Positions 1 through 8,353 are shown, numbered from the stretch's first letter. The stretch: 64,000 nucleotides of DNA from Pseudomonas putida (GCF_026625125.1 NZ_CP113097.1:2666001-2730000), one strand, 5' to 3'. Notes: a model not told the origin generated them from the sequence alone. Made by a program: numbers and translations.

Positions 1-2
1 GT

Positions 3-1037
3 GGCAGCGCCTTCGCCGACCAGGTGATTTCGCGCATCAAGGTCATGGCCGAGCTGGATATCGGTGAGAAGCGCGTGCCACAGGACGGCCGCTTCAAGGT
101 TGCCGTAGGCGAACGCCAGATCGACTTCCGCGTGTCGATCATGCCGAGCATCTTCGGTGAAGACGCCGTGCTGCGGGTGCTCGACAAGCAGGATTTGTCC
201 GACCGGGTCAGCGGCGTACAGCTGCAGGCCCTGGGGTTTGCCGATGAAACCCTGCGCGCCCTGCGCCGCCTGGCCGCCGAGCCCTACGGGATGATCCTGG
301 TCACCGGCCCCACCGGCAGCGGCAAGACCACCACCCTGTACGCCATGATCAGCGAGATCAACCACGGGGTGGACAAGATCATCACCATCGAAGACCCGGT
401 CGAGTACCAACTGCCCGGCGTGCTGCAGATCCCGGTCAACGAGAAGAAAGGCCTGACGTTCGCCCGTGGCCTGCGTTCGATCCTGCGCCACGACCCGGAC
501 AAGATCCTGGTCGGCGAAATACGCGACCCCGACACCGCGCAGATCGCCGTGCAGTCGGCACTCACCGGCCACCTGGTGTTCACCACCATCCACGCCAACA
601 ACGTCTTCGATGTGATCGGCCGCTTCAGCCAGATGCAGGTCGACCCCTACAGCTTCGTCTCCGCCCTCAACGCCGTGCTGGCCCAACGCCTGATCCGCCT
701 GGCCTGCCCGCATTGCAGCACGCCGTGCGAGGCCGATGACGAAACCCTGGCCGCCTCTGGCCTTACCCGTGACGCCGTGCAGGGCTGGACGTTCGTCCGT
801 GCCCCGGGCTGTGGCCAGTGCCGCGGCAGTGGCTACCGCGGCCGCAGTGCCATCGCCGAACTGCTGCACCTGGACGATGACCTGCGGCAGATGATCGTCG
901 AACGTCGCCCACTGGCGCAGATCAAGGCGCTGGCCTGCCAGCGCGGCCTGCGGCTGCTGCGCGCATCCGCCCTGGACCTGGTCCGCGAGGGCCGTACCAC
1001 GCTTGAGGAGATCAACCGTGTCACATTCATTGCGTGA
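3..1037 (+). CDS. GspE/PilB-like secretion ATPase, 5' end outside window
   Basis: Cytoplasmic hexameric AAA-type ATPase of the type II secretion/type IV pilus assembly family, powering pseudopilus assembly. The reading frame is open from base 3, so the N-terminal part lies upstream of the window. Visible are the Walker A motif GPTGSGKTTTLYA (bases about 306-344), the Asp-box IITIEDPVEYQ, a Walker B region around LVGEIRDPDTA, and a His-box with TTIHANN. Two CxxC pairs (ACPHCSTPC and GCGQCRGSGYRGR) form the zinc-binding C-terminal module typical of GspE and PilB. PilT/PilU retraction ATPases lack this module, so this is an assembly motor. The 3' end overlaps the next gene by 20 bases, indicating translational coupling. 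The family is certain; assignment to T2SS or T4P is not, because the following genes mix both characters. Confidence 0.93.
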   Translation, partial: GSAFADQVISRIKVMAELDIGEKRVPQDGRFKVAVGERQIDFRVSIMPSIFGEDAVLRVLDKQDLSDRVSGVQLQALGFADETLRALRRLAAEPYGMILVTGPTGSGKTTTLYAMISEINHGVDKIITIEDPVEYQLPGVLQIPVNEKKGLTFARGLRSILRHDPDKILVGEIRDPDTAQIAVQSALTGHLVFTTIHANNVFDVIGRFSQMQVDPYSFVSALNAVLAQRLIRLACPHCSTPCEADDETLAASGLTRDAVQGWTFVRAPGCGQCRGSGYRGRSAIAELLHLDDDLRQMIVERRPLAQIKALACQRGLRLLRASALDLVREGRTTLEEINRVTFIA

Positions 1038-1812
1038 TCATGCCTCTACCCGTTATTGCATCGTGCTCGGCGCCGAAGGCGTCGGTGTGGGCCGCTGGCA
1101 CGGCAACCAGCACCAGTGGCTGGGCAGCCGCGCCTTCACCAGTGACGCCGGCGAACCGGCCTGGGCAGCGGCCTTGCCGGCCCTGGCTGCGCTGCTGGGC
1201 GAGCATGCCGTGCGCGCAGGCCAATGCCAGGTGCTGCTGTCGGCGCGTTACAGCCGCTTCTGCCTGGTGCCATGGAGCGCTGCCATCAGCCATCCACGCG
1301 AGCTGCAGGCCTACGCCCAAGCCTGCTTCGAGAACCTCTATGCCCAGCCGCTCGACGGCTGGCGCATCGTCCTCTCGCCAGAGCCAGCCGGTGCCGCGCG
1401 TATCGCCACGGCGTTGCCCGAGGCATTGCTGCAGGGCCTGCAGGCACTGGCCCAGGACAACCGCTTACGCCTGCGCTCGGTGCAGCCGTACCTGATGGCT
1501 GCCTACAACCGCTGCTCAGCGCACTTGCAGGCAGGGGATTTCCTGTTTGTCCTTGCCGAGCCACGGCGCAGCGTGCTGCTGCTGGCCGCCGGAGGTGCCT
1601 GGCAGCAGGTGCTGACCCAGGGCTGCGCCGACAGCGACCAAGCCCTGCAGGCGCTGATCGAGCGGACGTGCGAGCTGTATGGCGAGCACATGCCGCAGGT
1701 CTACCTGCATGCCCCTGGGCGGGGCGACGTGCCGCAACTGGCGGCGGTGCAGCTGTGCCAGCCGGCCAGCGAAACCGACCCGCTGTGCGCCATGTGGCGG
1801 GCGGTGGCCTGA
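1018..1812 (+). CDS. PilM/GspL-like cytoplasmic scaffold protein
   Basis: A protein of about 264 residues with no clear signal peptide or membrane helix, in the position occupied by PilM (or the cytoplasmic half of GspL) between the ATPase and a PilN-like protein. The GTG start at 1018 is preferred because it overlaps the ATPase stop by 20 bases and gives a sensible N-terminus (VSHSLRDHAS). Sequence similarity to PilM is weak by eye, but ordering and length support an actin-like scaffold linking the ATPase to the inner-membrane proteins. It is followed with almost no gap by the PilN-like gene. The role is inferred mainly from synteny. Confidence 0.6.
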   Translation: MSHSLRDHASTRYCIVLGAEGVGVGRWHGNQHQWLGSRAFTSDAGEPAWAAALPALAALLGEHAVRAGQCQVLLSARYSRFCLVPWSAAISHPRELQAYAQACFENLYAQPLDGWRIVLSPEPAGAARIATALPEALLQGLQALAQDNRLRLRSVQPYLMAAYNRCSAHLQAGDFLFVLAEPRRSVLLLAAGGAWQQVLTQGCADSDQALQALIERTCELYGEHMPQVYLHAPGRGDVPQLAAVQLCQPASETDPLCAMWRAVA

Positions 1813-1813
1813 C

Positions 1814-2356
1814 ATGCGCCGCCTCGACCTGGAATTCCAGCCCCGGCGCAGCAGCCCGCTGGCCTGGTCACTGCTGGCCTTGGGCGGCGCCGTGGTGGCC
1901 GTGCTGGTGCTGCTGCAACAGCACCTGCAAGCCGAGCAGGTCCACCTTGAGGCCCGGCTGCACAGCCTGGAGCTGCAACTGGGGCGCCGCTCGGCCACGG
2001 CCGCCCCGCAGAGCAGCGCCGCCAGCCGCGAGCAGGCCGAACGCCTGGCGCAGATGCGTAGCGTTTCCCAGCAACTGCAACGGCCCTGGCAGCAACTGTT
2101 CGCCATGCTTGAAGCGCAACCCCAGGCGGACGTGGCCCTGCTCAGCCTGACCCCTGATGCCCGCAAGGGCCAGGTCCGCATTGCCGCCGAGGCCCGTAAC
2201 CTGGAAGCGATGCTGCAATACCACCACCGCCTGGAGCAGAGCACCGAGCTCAGCGATGTCTCGCTGCTCAACCATGAGGTGGTGGCGGGCCAACCCGAGC
2301 ACCCGGTGCGCTTCACCCTGACTGCCACCTGGGAGACCGGCCATGCGCGCCCCTGA
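1814..2356 (+). CDS. PilN-like inner-membrane assembly protein
   Basis: A bitopic inner-membrane protein of 180 residues: a short cytoplasmic tail (MRRLDLEFQPRR), one strong transmembrane helix at about residues 18-36 (ALGGAVVAVLVLL), a coiled-coil-prone stretch (residues 40-90) and a C-terminal ferredoxin-like periplasmic region. This is the PilN/GspL-C layout. The ATG at 1814 is chosen because it follows the upstream stop by one base; the open frame extends further upstream but inside the previous gene. It overlaps the PilO-like gene by 14 bases. It presumably dimerises with the PilO-like neighbour to bridge the cytoplasmic scaffold and the secretin. Confidence 0.65.
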   Translation: MRRLDLEFQPRRSSPLAWSLLALGGAVVAVLVLLQQHLQAEQVHLEARLHSLELQLGRRSATAAPQSSAASREQAERLAQMRSVSQQLQRPWQQLFAMLEAQPQADVALLSLTPDARKGQVRIAAEARNLEAMLQYHHRLEQSTELSDVSLLNHEVVAGQPEHPVRFTLTATWETGHARP

Positions 2357-2906
2357 CTCGATAAGCCCCCTGATCCTGCAGGAGCAGCTGCGCCGTATCG
2401 GCCCGGTCGGCCTGGCCGGCGCCGTAGTGGCCGTGCTGGCAGTCGCCCTGGCGCTGGCCGGGGTGCTGCCGCAGTGGCAGGCCCTGCGCGAGCTGCGCGC
2501 CAGCGAGGCCGATGCCAGCGCCCAGGTCGAACGGGTGCGGCGCGGCGAGCTGAAAATCGCCGTCAAGCCAGAGCAACAGGCGCTGGACAGCCTGCGTCAG
2601 CGACTGCCAGGGCAACCTGAAGCCAGCGAACTGATCGAGCGCCTGTACCGCCTGGCCAGCGCCGAACGCATCAGCCTGGCCCGTGGTGAGTACGCCCTGG
2701 GTATCGACCCCAAGACCCAGCTGGCGCGCTACCAGATCGTCCTGCCGGTACGCGGCAGCTACCCGCAGATCCGCGGTTTCGTGCGCGGCCTGCTGGGCCA
2801 GTTGCCGACCCTGGTGCTCGAAGACATGGAGCTGCAGCGCAAGCGCATTGGCGACAGTGAGCTCAATGGCCGCCTGCGCATGACCCTTTACCTGTCGAGG
2901 TCGTGA
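2343..2906 (+). CDS. PilO/GspM-like inner-membrane assembly protein
   Basis: A bitopic protein of 187 residues with an N-terminal helix at about residues 22-42 (GLAGAVVAVLAVALALAGVL), a helical linker rich in Glu and Arg, and a C-terminal domain with the PYP-like signature of PilO (YQIVLPVRGSYPQIRGFVRGLL). The YPQIR...F...L motif is characteristic of PilO and GspM ferredoxin-like domains. Its position after a PilN-like gene and before a PilP/GspC-like gene matches the alignment subcomplex of T4P/T2SS. It overlaps neighbours on both sides (14 and 4 bases). Confidence 0.7.
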   Translation: MRAPDSISPLILQEQLRRIGPVGLAGAVVAVLAVALALAGVLPQWQALRELRASEADASAQVERVRRGELKIAVKPEQQALDSLRQRLPGQPEASELIERLYRLASAERISLARGEYALGIDPKTQLARYQIVLPVRGSYPQIRGFVRGLLGQLPTLVLEDMELQRKRIGDSELNGRLRMTLYLSRS

Positions 2907-3403
2907 TGAACACTCAGCGTGCAGTGGTGTGGGTGGGGTTTCTGGGGCTTGCCGGTGCCTTGGCCTGGGCGCCGGGGCACTGGTTCGGCGAGGACAGCGA
3001 GGTGGCCCTGAACGCTGGCAAGCAGGCGCCCACACAAACGGTTGCCGAGGGGGCGAGCGTACCAGCGACCAAGCCACAACAGGCCACCCGTGACCTGTTC
3101 CCGCGCCAGCAGTGGACCAAACCCAAGGCCGTGACCACTGTTACCGAAAAACCTGTGGTCGCCACCGCGGTGGTCGCCGCTGCCCCTGCAGCGCCGGCGC
3201 TGCCGTTCCAGTTCGTCGGCCGCCTGGGTGATCGCGACGACCTGCAGATCTTCTTGCGCAGCGGCGAAAAGCTCTACGTCGTGCGCCAGGGCGATGTGAT
3301 TGACGACACCTACCGCCTCGATCGGGTCTCGGCCAATGAGCTGGGCCTGGTCTACCTGCCTTTGCACCAGTCACAGACATTGTCTGTCGGGAGCGCACCA
3401 TGA
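2903..3403 (+). CDS. PilP/GspC-like periplasmic linker to the secretin
   Basis: A protein of 166 residues with an N-terminal membrane anchor (VVWVGFLGLAGALAWAPG, about residues 9-26), an Ala/Pro/Lys-rich linker, and a small beta domain near residues 98-160 (FQFVGRLGDRDDLQIFL, then VRQGDVIDDTYRLDRVSAN). The homology-region-like beta domain is what GspC and PilP use to contact the N-terminal domains of the secretin. The next gene is indeed the secretin, overlapping by four bases. It has a membrane helix rather than a lipobox, which favours GspC over PilP. Confidence 0.65.
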   Translation: MMNTQRAVVWVGFLGLAGALAWAPGHWFGEDSEVALNAGKQAPTQTVAEGASVPATKPQQATRDLFPRQQWTKPKAVTTVTEKPVVATAVVAAAPAAPALPFQFVGRLGDRDDLQIFLRSGEKLYVVRQGDVIDDTYRLDRVSANELGLVYLPLHQSQTLSVGSAP

Positions 3404-5277
3404 AGCCATCGAAGTTGTGCAAGCCTGCTCCGTTCATGCTGCTGGCGCTCTGCGTGGCCATTGCCGGCTGCGGGTCGAGCGCGGTGCGCAAAGACAGCCA
3501 GGCGCTGATGAAAGAAGGCCAGTACGAGGCCGGTATCGCTCGCCTGGAAGAGGCGCTGCGCGACGACCCACGCGACACCGAACTGAACATCGCCTTGGCC
3601 CAAGGCCGCCAGCAAGCGGTCGAGGCGCTGCTGAGCCAGGCCGACAGCGACCGCATGCGCCACGACTTTGCGAGTGCGCGCCTGGGTTACGGCCGCGTGC
3701 TCACCTTGGAACCGAACAACCGCCGCGCCCAGGAGGGCATCCGCCAGCTGGAACTGATGCGCACCCTCGATGACCGCGTTGCGCTGGGCCAGGCTGCGCT
3801 GCGCCAGGGCGACCTGTTCGGCGCCGAGCGCTACATGCGTGAAGTCCTGCGCCTGGACCCGCAAAACCAGAAGGGCATCATGCTGCGCAGCGATATCGAG
3901 AACGTCCAGGCGCGTACGGCGCAGCCTTTCCCGCAACTGCGCAGCAAGCTGGAACGGCCGGTGACCCTGGAGTTTCGTGACGCCGAGCTGAAGATCATTT
4001 TCGAAGTGCTGTCCCAGGTGGCCGGCATCAACTTCATCTTCGACAAGGACCTGCGCCCGGACATGAAGGCCACCATTTTCGTGCGCGAGGTGCGTATCGA
4101 GGATGCCATCGCCCTGTTGCTGGAGCAGAACCAGCTGCGCCAGAAGATCGTCAACGACAACACCTTGCTGGTCTACCCCGACTCGCCGCAGAAGACCAAG
4201 GACTACCAGGAACTGGTCATGCGCACCTTCTACCTGACCAGCATCGATGCCAATACCGCCCTGAACATGGTCAAGACCATGCTCAAGACCCGCGATGTAT
4301 TCGTTGACGAGCGCCTCAATACCCTGACCATGCGCGACACCCCCGACGCCGTGCGCATGGCCGAGAAACTGCTGCAGTCGCAGGACCAGTCCAACCCCGA
4401 GGTGGTGCTGGAAGTGGAGGTGATGGAGGTGGCCCGCTCGCGCATCCTCGACCTTGGCCTGCAATGGCCCAATACCTTCGGGGTGCTCAGCGATGAGGGC
4501 AACCCGGTGAGCGTGCTGGACCAGTTGCGCGGCATCAACTCCGGGCGTATCAGCATCTCGCCGGCGCCCCAGGCCAAGATCAACGCCCAGGACAAGGACA
4601 TCAACACCCTGGCCAGCCCGGTGATCCGCGTCAGCAACCGCGAGCAGGCGCGCATCCACATCGGCCAGCGTGTGCCGATCATCAGCGCCACCTCGGTCCC
4701 TTCCACCCAAGGGCCGGTGATCACCGAAAGCGTCACCTACCTGGATGTCGGCCTGAAGCTTGAAGTGCAGCCTACCGTGCACCTGAACAACGAGGTGGCG
4801 ATCAAGGTGGCGCTGGAGGTCAGCAACGCCACCCCGCTGGAGCCTACCCGCCAGGGCACCATCCCGGTCCAGGTCGACACCCGCAATGCCCAGACCAGCC
4901 TGCGCCTGCACGACGGCGAAACCCAGGTGCTGGCGGGGCTGGTGCGCAACGACAAGACCTCCAGCGGCAACAAGATCCCCGGGCTGGGCGATATCCCTGG
5001 CCTGGGCCGGCTGTTCGGCAGCAACCGCGATGACATGAGCAAGTCCGAACTGGTACTGGCGATCACCCCGCGGATCGTGCGCAACCTGCCTTACCAGAGC
5101 CCCTCGGACATGGAGTTCGCCACCGGTACCGAATCGAGCATGCAGGTGCGCCAACTGGCCCAGCCGTTGCCGGCCGGCGCGCTGCCGGCCGATGAGCCGG
5201 GCCAAGCGCCTGGCGATGCACCGGTTGTCGACAGCCAGATGGCGGTGGTGCCTGCCAGCAAGGGCCCACGGCCATGA
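3400..5277 (+). CDS. Lipoprotein secretin with N-terminal TPR-like region (GspD/PilQ family)
   Basis: Outer-membrane multimeric channel of 625 residues. The signal peptide ends in a lipobox (CVAIAGC, Cys near residue 24), so it is predicted to be lipidated. Residues about 35-165 form TPR-like helical repeats (EGQYEAGIARLEEALRDDP; LGYGRVLTLEPNNRRA; ERYMREVLRLDPQNQ). A secretin N domain follows (VTLEFRDAELKIIFEVLSQ, FIFDKDL), then an NolW-type domain (RTFYLTSIDANTALNMVKTML) and the secretin beta-barrel with VPIIS, VTYLDVGLKLEVQP and the signature KIPGLGDIPGLGRLFG. A lipidated secretin can be self-piloting, as known for HxcQ. The TPR front end recalls TPR pilotins such as PilF, but fused in cis. 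It overlaps both neighbours by four bases. Confidence 0.93.
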   Translation: MKPSKLCKPAPFMLLALCVAIAGCGSSAVRKDSQALMKEGQYEAGIARLEEALRDDPRDTELNIALAQGRQQAVEALLSQADSDRMRHDFASARLGYGRVLTLEPNNRRAQEGIRQLELMRTLDDRVALGQAALRQGDLFGAERYMREVLRLDPQNQKGIMLRSDIENVQARTAQPFPQLRSKLERPVTLEFRDAELKIIFEVLSQVAGINFIFDKDLRPDMKATIFVREVRIEDAIALLLEQNQLRQKIVNDNTLLVYPDSPQKTKDYQELVMRTFYLTSIDANTALNMVKTMLKTRDVFVDERLNTLTMRDTPDAVRMAEKLLQSQDQSNPEVVLEVEVMEVARSRILDLGLQWPNTFGVLSDEGNPVSVLDQLRGINSGRISISPAPQAKINAQDKDINTLASPVIRVSNREQARIHIGQRVPIISATSVPSTQGPVITESVTYLDVGLKLEVQPTVHLNNEVAIKVALEVSNATPLEPTRQGTIPVQVDTRNAQTSLRLHDGETQVLAGLVRNDKTSSGNKIPGLGDIPGLGRLFGSNRDDMSKSELVLAITPRIVRNLPYQSPSDMEFATGTESSMQVRQLAQPLPAGALPADEPGQAPGDAPVVDSQMAVVPASKGPRP

Positions 5278-5747
5278 AACGCCGCGTGCAAGGCTTCAGC
5301 CTGATCGAGGTGGTGCTGACCCTGGCATTGCTCGGGCTGCTCGCCAGCATGGCGGCACCGCTGACCGAAACCGTGGTGCGCCGCACCAAGGAGCAACAAT
5401 TGCGTCAGGCGCTGTACCAGATCCGCGATGCCATCGATGCCTACAAGCGTGCCTTCGACGCAGGTTTCATCGAGAAAGGCCTGGACGCCAGTGGCTACCC
5501 GCCAAACCTGCAGGTATTGGTCGACGGGGTGCGCGATGTGCGCAGCGCCAAGGGCAACAAGTTCTACTTCCTGCGGCGCATCCCGCACGACCCGCTGGTG
5601 GCGGCAAAGGACGATGACGGCGGTGGCTGGGGCGTGCGCGCCTATGACAGCGGGCCGGACGACCCACGGGAAGGCGAAGACGTTTACGACGTGTACTCCA
5701 AGGCCCGCGGCAAAGGCCTCAACAACATCCCCTACGGGCAATGGTGA
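5274..5747 (+). CDS. Major-type pseudopilin (GspG-like)
   Basis: Inner-membrane-assembled pseudopilin of 157 residues. The prepilin peptidase site is clear: a short basic leader (MKRRVQ), then G before FSLIEVVLTLALLGLLAS, with Glu at +5 of the mature form. The soluble part contains AIDAYKRAFD and the alpha/beta loop of the GspG family, followed by PYGQW near the end. It overlaps the secretin stop by four bases. No prepilin peptidase or GspF-like platform gene is visible, so those must be upstream or elsewhere. Confidence 0.88.
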   Translation: MKRRVQGFSLIEVVLTLALLGLLASMAAPLTETVVRRTKEQQLRQALYQIRDAIDAYKRAFDAGFIEKGLDASGYPPNLQVLVDGVRDVRSAKGNKFYFLRRIPHDPLVAAKDDDGGGWGVRAYDSGPDDPREGEDVYDVYSKARGKGLNNIPYGQW

Positions 5748-5752
5748 CGGCC

Positions 5753-6127
5753 ATGAAGCGCAGCCGAGGTTTCACGCTGATCGAACTGCTGGTGGTGATG
5801 GCAATCATCGCCACGCTGATGACCATTGCCATGCCGCGTTACTTCAACAGCCTGGAAAGCTCCCGTGAAGCTGCCCTGCGCCAGAGCCTGGCGGTACTGC
5901 GTGAGGCGTTGGACCACTACTACGGCGACACCGGTCGCTACCCGGACTCGCTGGAGCAACTGGTCGAGCAGCGCTACCTGCGCAACACCCCGGTCGACCC
6001 GATCACCGAACGCGGTGATGCCTGGCAACTGCTGCCGCCGCCTGAAGGCGTGGCCGGTGGCGTGGCCGACATCAAGAGCGGTGCAACAGGGAGGGCACGT
6101 GATGGCAGCCACTTCGCTGAATGGTAA
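5753..6127 (+). CDS. Pseudopilin (GspG/GspH-like)
   Basis: A second pseudopilin of 124 residues with cleavage site RSRG before FTLIELLVVMAIIATLMT, Glu at +5 present. The C-terminal part has HYYGDTGRYPDSLEQLVEQRYL and PVDPITERGDAW, a pattern close to the GspG calcium-binding core (YxxDxGxYPxxxxgL). By sequence this is therefore a better GspG candidate than the preceding gene. The ATG at 5753 is chosen because it directly precedes the basic leader; an in-frame ATG at 5741 overlapping the upstream stop is possible. Confidence 0.88.
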   Translation: MKRSRGFTLIELLVVMAIIATLMTIAMPRYFNSLESSREAALRQSLAVLREALDHYYGDTGRYPDSLEQLVEQRYLRNTPVDPITERGDAWQLLPPPEGVAGGVADIKSGATGRARDGSHFAEW

Positions 6128-6629
6128 GGCCTGCGAAGGCTTCACCTACCTGGGTGTATTGCTGCTGATCGCAGCCAGCAGTGTGGCCCTGGCGTCCAGC
6201 GGCACGCTGTGGGCCAGCGCGGCGCAGCGCGAAAAGGAGCGCCAGTTGCTGTGGGTGGGGGGCCAGTATGCCCAGGCCCTGCGCAGCTACTACCGCGCTT
6301 CGCCAGGCCTGGCGCAGTACCCGCAGGCGCTGGCCGAACTGGTGGAGGACAACCGTTTCCCCGAGCCGAAACGGCACATCCGCCGGCTGTACCCGGACCC
6401 GGTCACCGGCAGTGATGAATGGGGGCTGCTGCGTTCGATCGACGGGCGCATCACGGGTGTGCACAGCCGCTCCGACGCCCCTGCGTTCAAACGCAGTGGG
6501 TTCGACACTCAATGGTCGGGCTTCGAAGGCCTCGAGCGCTACAGCGACTGGCAGTTCGTCGCCGAGCAGGCCTTCAGCCAAAGCGCCACTGACGCACAAA
6601 CCCACAGCAGCCCGGGGGGCACGCCATGA
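6102..6629 (+). CDS. Atypical minor pseudopilin lacking Glu+5
   Basis: A protein of 175 residues with a leader (MAATSLNGKACEG) followed by a hydrophobic stretch FTYLGVLLLIAASSVALASS. The cleavage-type Gly-Phe is kept, but the mature residue at +5 is Gly rather than Glu. Loss of Glu+5 is known for the tip pseudopilin GspK. The soluble region contains YYRASPGLAQYPQALAELVED and VTGSDEWGLL, resembling the GspG/H core. The start at 6102 is preceded by GGGAGGGCAC; the open frame upstream lies inside the previous gene. It overlaps csgE by four bases. Confidence 0.7.
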   Translation: MAATSLNGKACEGFTYLGVLLLIAASSVALASSGTLWASAAQREKERQLLWVGGQYAQALRSYYRASPGLAQYPQALAELVEDNRFPEPKRHIRRLYPDPVTGSDEWGLLRSIDGRITGVHSRSDAPAFKRSGFDTQWSGFEGLERYSDWQFVAEQAFSQSATDAQTHSSPGGTP

Positions 6630-7033
6630 AACGCCTGAACGTGTTTTGCCTGAGCCTTGGCCTGCTGTTGGCCGCCGGGGTGCCCAATGTGGTGCGGGCC
6701 AATGCCGAAGACGAGATGAAGGGTTTCATCGTCGATAACACCATCTCGCACATCGGGCACGACTTTTACTGCTACTTCGCCGACCGCCTGCGCGCCACCA
6801 GCCGCCTGGATTTCAACCTGGTGGTGCGCGAACGCCCGGATGCCCGCTGGGGCAGCCTGATCACGGTGGAGTTCGAGCGCGACGTGCTGTACCGCCGCTT
6901 TCTGCCACCCAACGTCACCCAATTGAAAGAAGAGGCCGTCGCGGCCGCCGACCTGGTCAAGCAGGAGGTCATTCAGCGCAAGCTGCAACGCCTGCTCCAG
7001 GACACCACTGATCTGGAGAGGGACGAGCTATGA
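6626..7033 (+). CDS. csgE: Curli export accessory protein CsgE
   Basis: A periplasmic chaperone/gate of 135 residues that delivers curli subunits to the CsgG pore. It has a signal peptide (MKRLNVFCLSLGLLLAAGVPNVVRA) followed by the family-typical region GFIVDNTISHIGHDFY and FADRLRATSRLDFNLVVRERPDARWGS, ending with the conserved basic helix. Its length equals that of known CsgE. It overlaps the upstream pseudopilin gene and csgF by four bases each, so it is translated from the same message as the secretion machine. Confidence 0.93.
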   Translation: MKRLNVFCLSLGLLLAAGVPNVVRANAEDEMKGFIVDNTISHIGHDFYCYFADRLRATSRLDFNLVVRERPDARWGSLITVEFERDVLYRRFLPPNVTQLKEEAVAAADLVKQEVIQRKLQRLLQDTTDLERDEL

Positions 7034-7443
7034 ACACGCGTATTCCGCACTGCATCGCCGCCTGTTTCGTGGCCTGCGCCGTTACCGCCCAGGCCACTGA
7101 ACTGGTGTATACCCCGGTCAACCCGGCGTTCGGCGGCAACCCGCTCAACGGCACCTGGCTGCTGAACAACGCCCAGGCGCAGAACGACTATGACGACCCC
7201 GACCTCAAGGACCGCACCTCCGCTTTTGGCGGCACCTCGGCCCTGGAGCGCTTCAGCAACCAGCTGGAGTCGCGGATGTTGTCGCAGCTGCTGGACAACA
7301 TCAGCAATGGCCAGACCGGCAGCATGGCCACCGATGCCTTCCTGATCGATGTGATCGATGACTCCGGTGCCCTGAGCATCAAAGTCACCGACCGCGTCAC
7401 AGGCGAAATTTCGATCATTGAGGTCAGCGGCCTGAACCCCTGA
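7030..7443 (+). CDS. csgF: Curli assembly protein CsgF
   Basis: An exported protein of 137 residues that caps CsgG at the cell surface and couples secretion to nucleation. It has a signal peptide ending near TAQATE, then the diagnostic CsgF N-terminus LVYTPVNPAFGGNPLNG, which inserts into the CsgG channel, and the C-terminal part IDVIDDSGALSIKVTDRVTGE. Family recognition is strong. It overlaps csgE by four bases and is followed by csgG after 33 bases with its own ribosome-binding site. Confidence 0.95.
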   Translation: MNTRIPHCIAACFVACAVTAQATELVYTPVNPAFGGNPLNGTWLLNNAQAQNDYDDPDLKDRTSAFGGTSALERFSNQLESRMLSQLLDNISNGQTGSMATDAFLIDVIDDSGALSIKVTDRVTGEISIIEVSGLNP

Positions 7444-7476
7444 GAGGGAAGGGTTGTTATCTGGGGAGAGAACACC

Positions 7477-8328
7477 ATGAAACGTCTGCTGAGCACTTTG
7501 CTGATCCTCGCCGCCCTGCAAGGCCTCCAAGGTTGCAGCCTGCGCGAGCCGATGTCGGCTGAACAGGACGCGGAGAGCCCGACCCTGACCCCGCGCGCTT
7601 CGACCTACTATGACCTGATCAACATGCCACGCCCCAAGGGCCGGCTGATGGCAGTGGTGTATGGCTTCCGTGACCAGACGGGGCAATACAAGCCGACCCC
7701 GGCCAGCTCGTTCTCCACCAGCGTCACCCAAGGGGCGGCGAGCATGCTGATGGATGCCCTCAATGCCAGTGGCTGGTTCGTGGTGCTGGAGCGTGAAGGC
7801 CTGCAGAACCTGCTGACCGAACGCAAGATCATCCGCGCCTCGCAGAAAAAGGCCGACGTACCGGAGAACATCCAGACCGAGCTGCCGCCGTTGCAAGCGG
7901 CCAATCTGATGCTCGAAGGCGGCATCATCGCTTATGACACCAATGTGCGCAGCGGCGGGGAAGGGGCGCGCTACCTGGGCATCGATATCTCCCGCGAGTA
8001 CCGTGTCGATCAGGTTACGGTCAACCTGCGGGCGGTGGACGTGCGCACCGGGCAGGTACTGGCCAACGTGATGACCAGCAAGACCATCTACTCGGTGGGG
8101 CGTAGCGCTGGGGTGTTCAAGTTCATCGAGTTCAAGAAACTGCTCGAGGCAGAAGTGGGCTACACCACCAACGAACCGGCGCAGTTGTGCGTGCTGTCAG
8201 CTATCGAGTCGGCGGTAGGGCATTTGCTGGCACAAGGCATCGAGCGGCGCTTGTGGCAGGTGGCAGGGGATGCAGGGGAGGGCAAGGCTGAGGTGGACAA
8301 GTACCTGAGCCAGTCTCAGCCGAAATGA
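7477..8328 (+). CDS. csgG: Curli secretion pore lipoprotein CsgG
   Basis: An outer-membrane lipoprotein of 283 residues forming the nonameric curli secretion channel. It has a lipobox (LQGLQGC) and CsgG-family motifs: KGRLMAVVYGFRDQTGQYKP, SFSTSVTQGAASMLMDAL, WFVVLEREGLQNLLTERKIIRA, and VTVNLRAVDVRTGQVLANV. A GGGGAGAG ribosome-binding site precedes the ATG. It is the last gene of the operon; a strong inverted repeat follows 26 bases downstream. The amyloid subunits CsgA and CsgB are not in the window. Confidence 0.96.
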   Translation: MKRLLSTLLILAALQGLQGCSLREPMSAEQDAESPTLTPRASTYYDLINMPRPKGRLMAVVYGFRDQTGQYKPTPASSFSTSVTQGAASMLMDALNASGWFVVLEREGLQNLLTERKIIRASQKKADVPENIQTELPPLQAANLMLEGGIIAYDTNVRSGGEGARYLGIDISREYRVDQVTVNLRAVDVRTGQVLANVMTSKTIYSVGRSAGVFKFIEFKKLLEAEVGYTTNEPAQLCVLSAIESAVGHLLAQGIERRLWQVAGDAGEGKAEVDKYLSQSQPK

Positions 8329-8353
8329 CCATGCACACGGGCCCGACCTTCAC

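Noticed and set aside
3352..5205. Open frame of 617 codons antisense to the secretin
   Set aside because: A GC-rich shadow frame in exact codon register opposite the secretin gene; no family resemblance, low-complexity composition.
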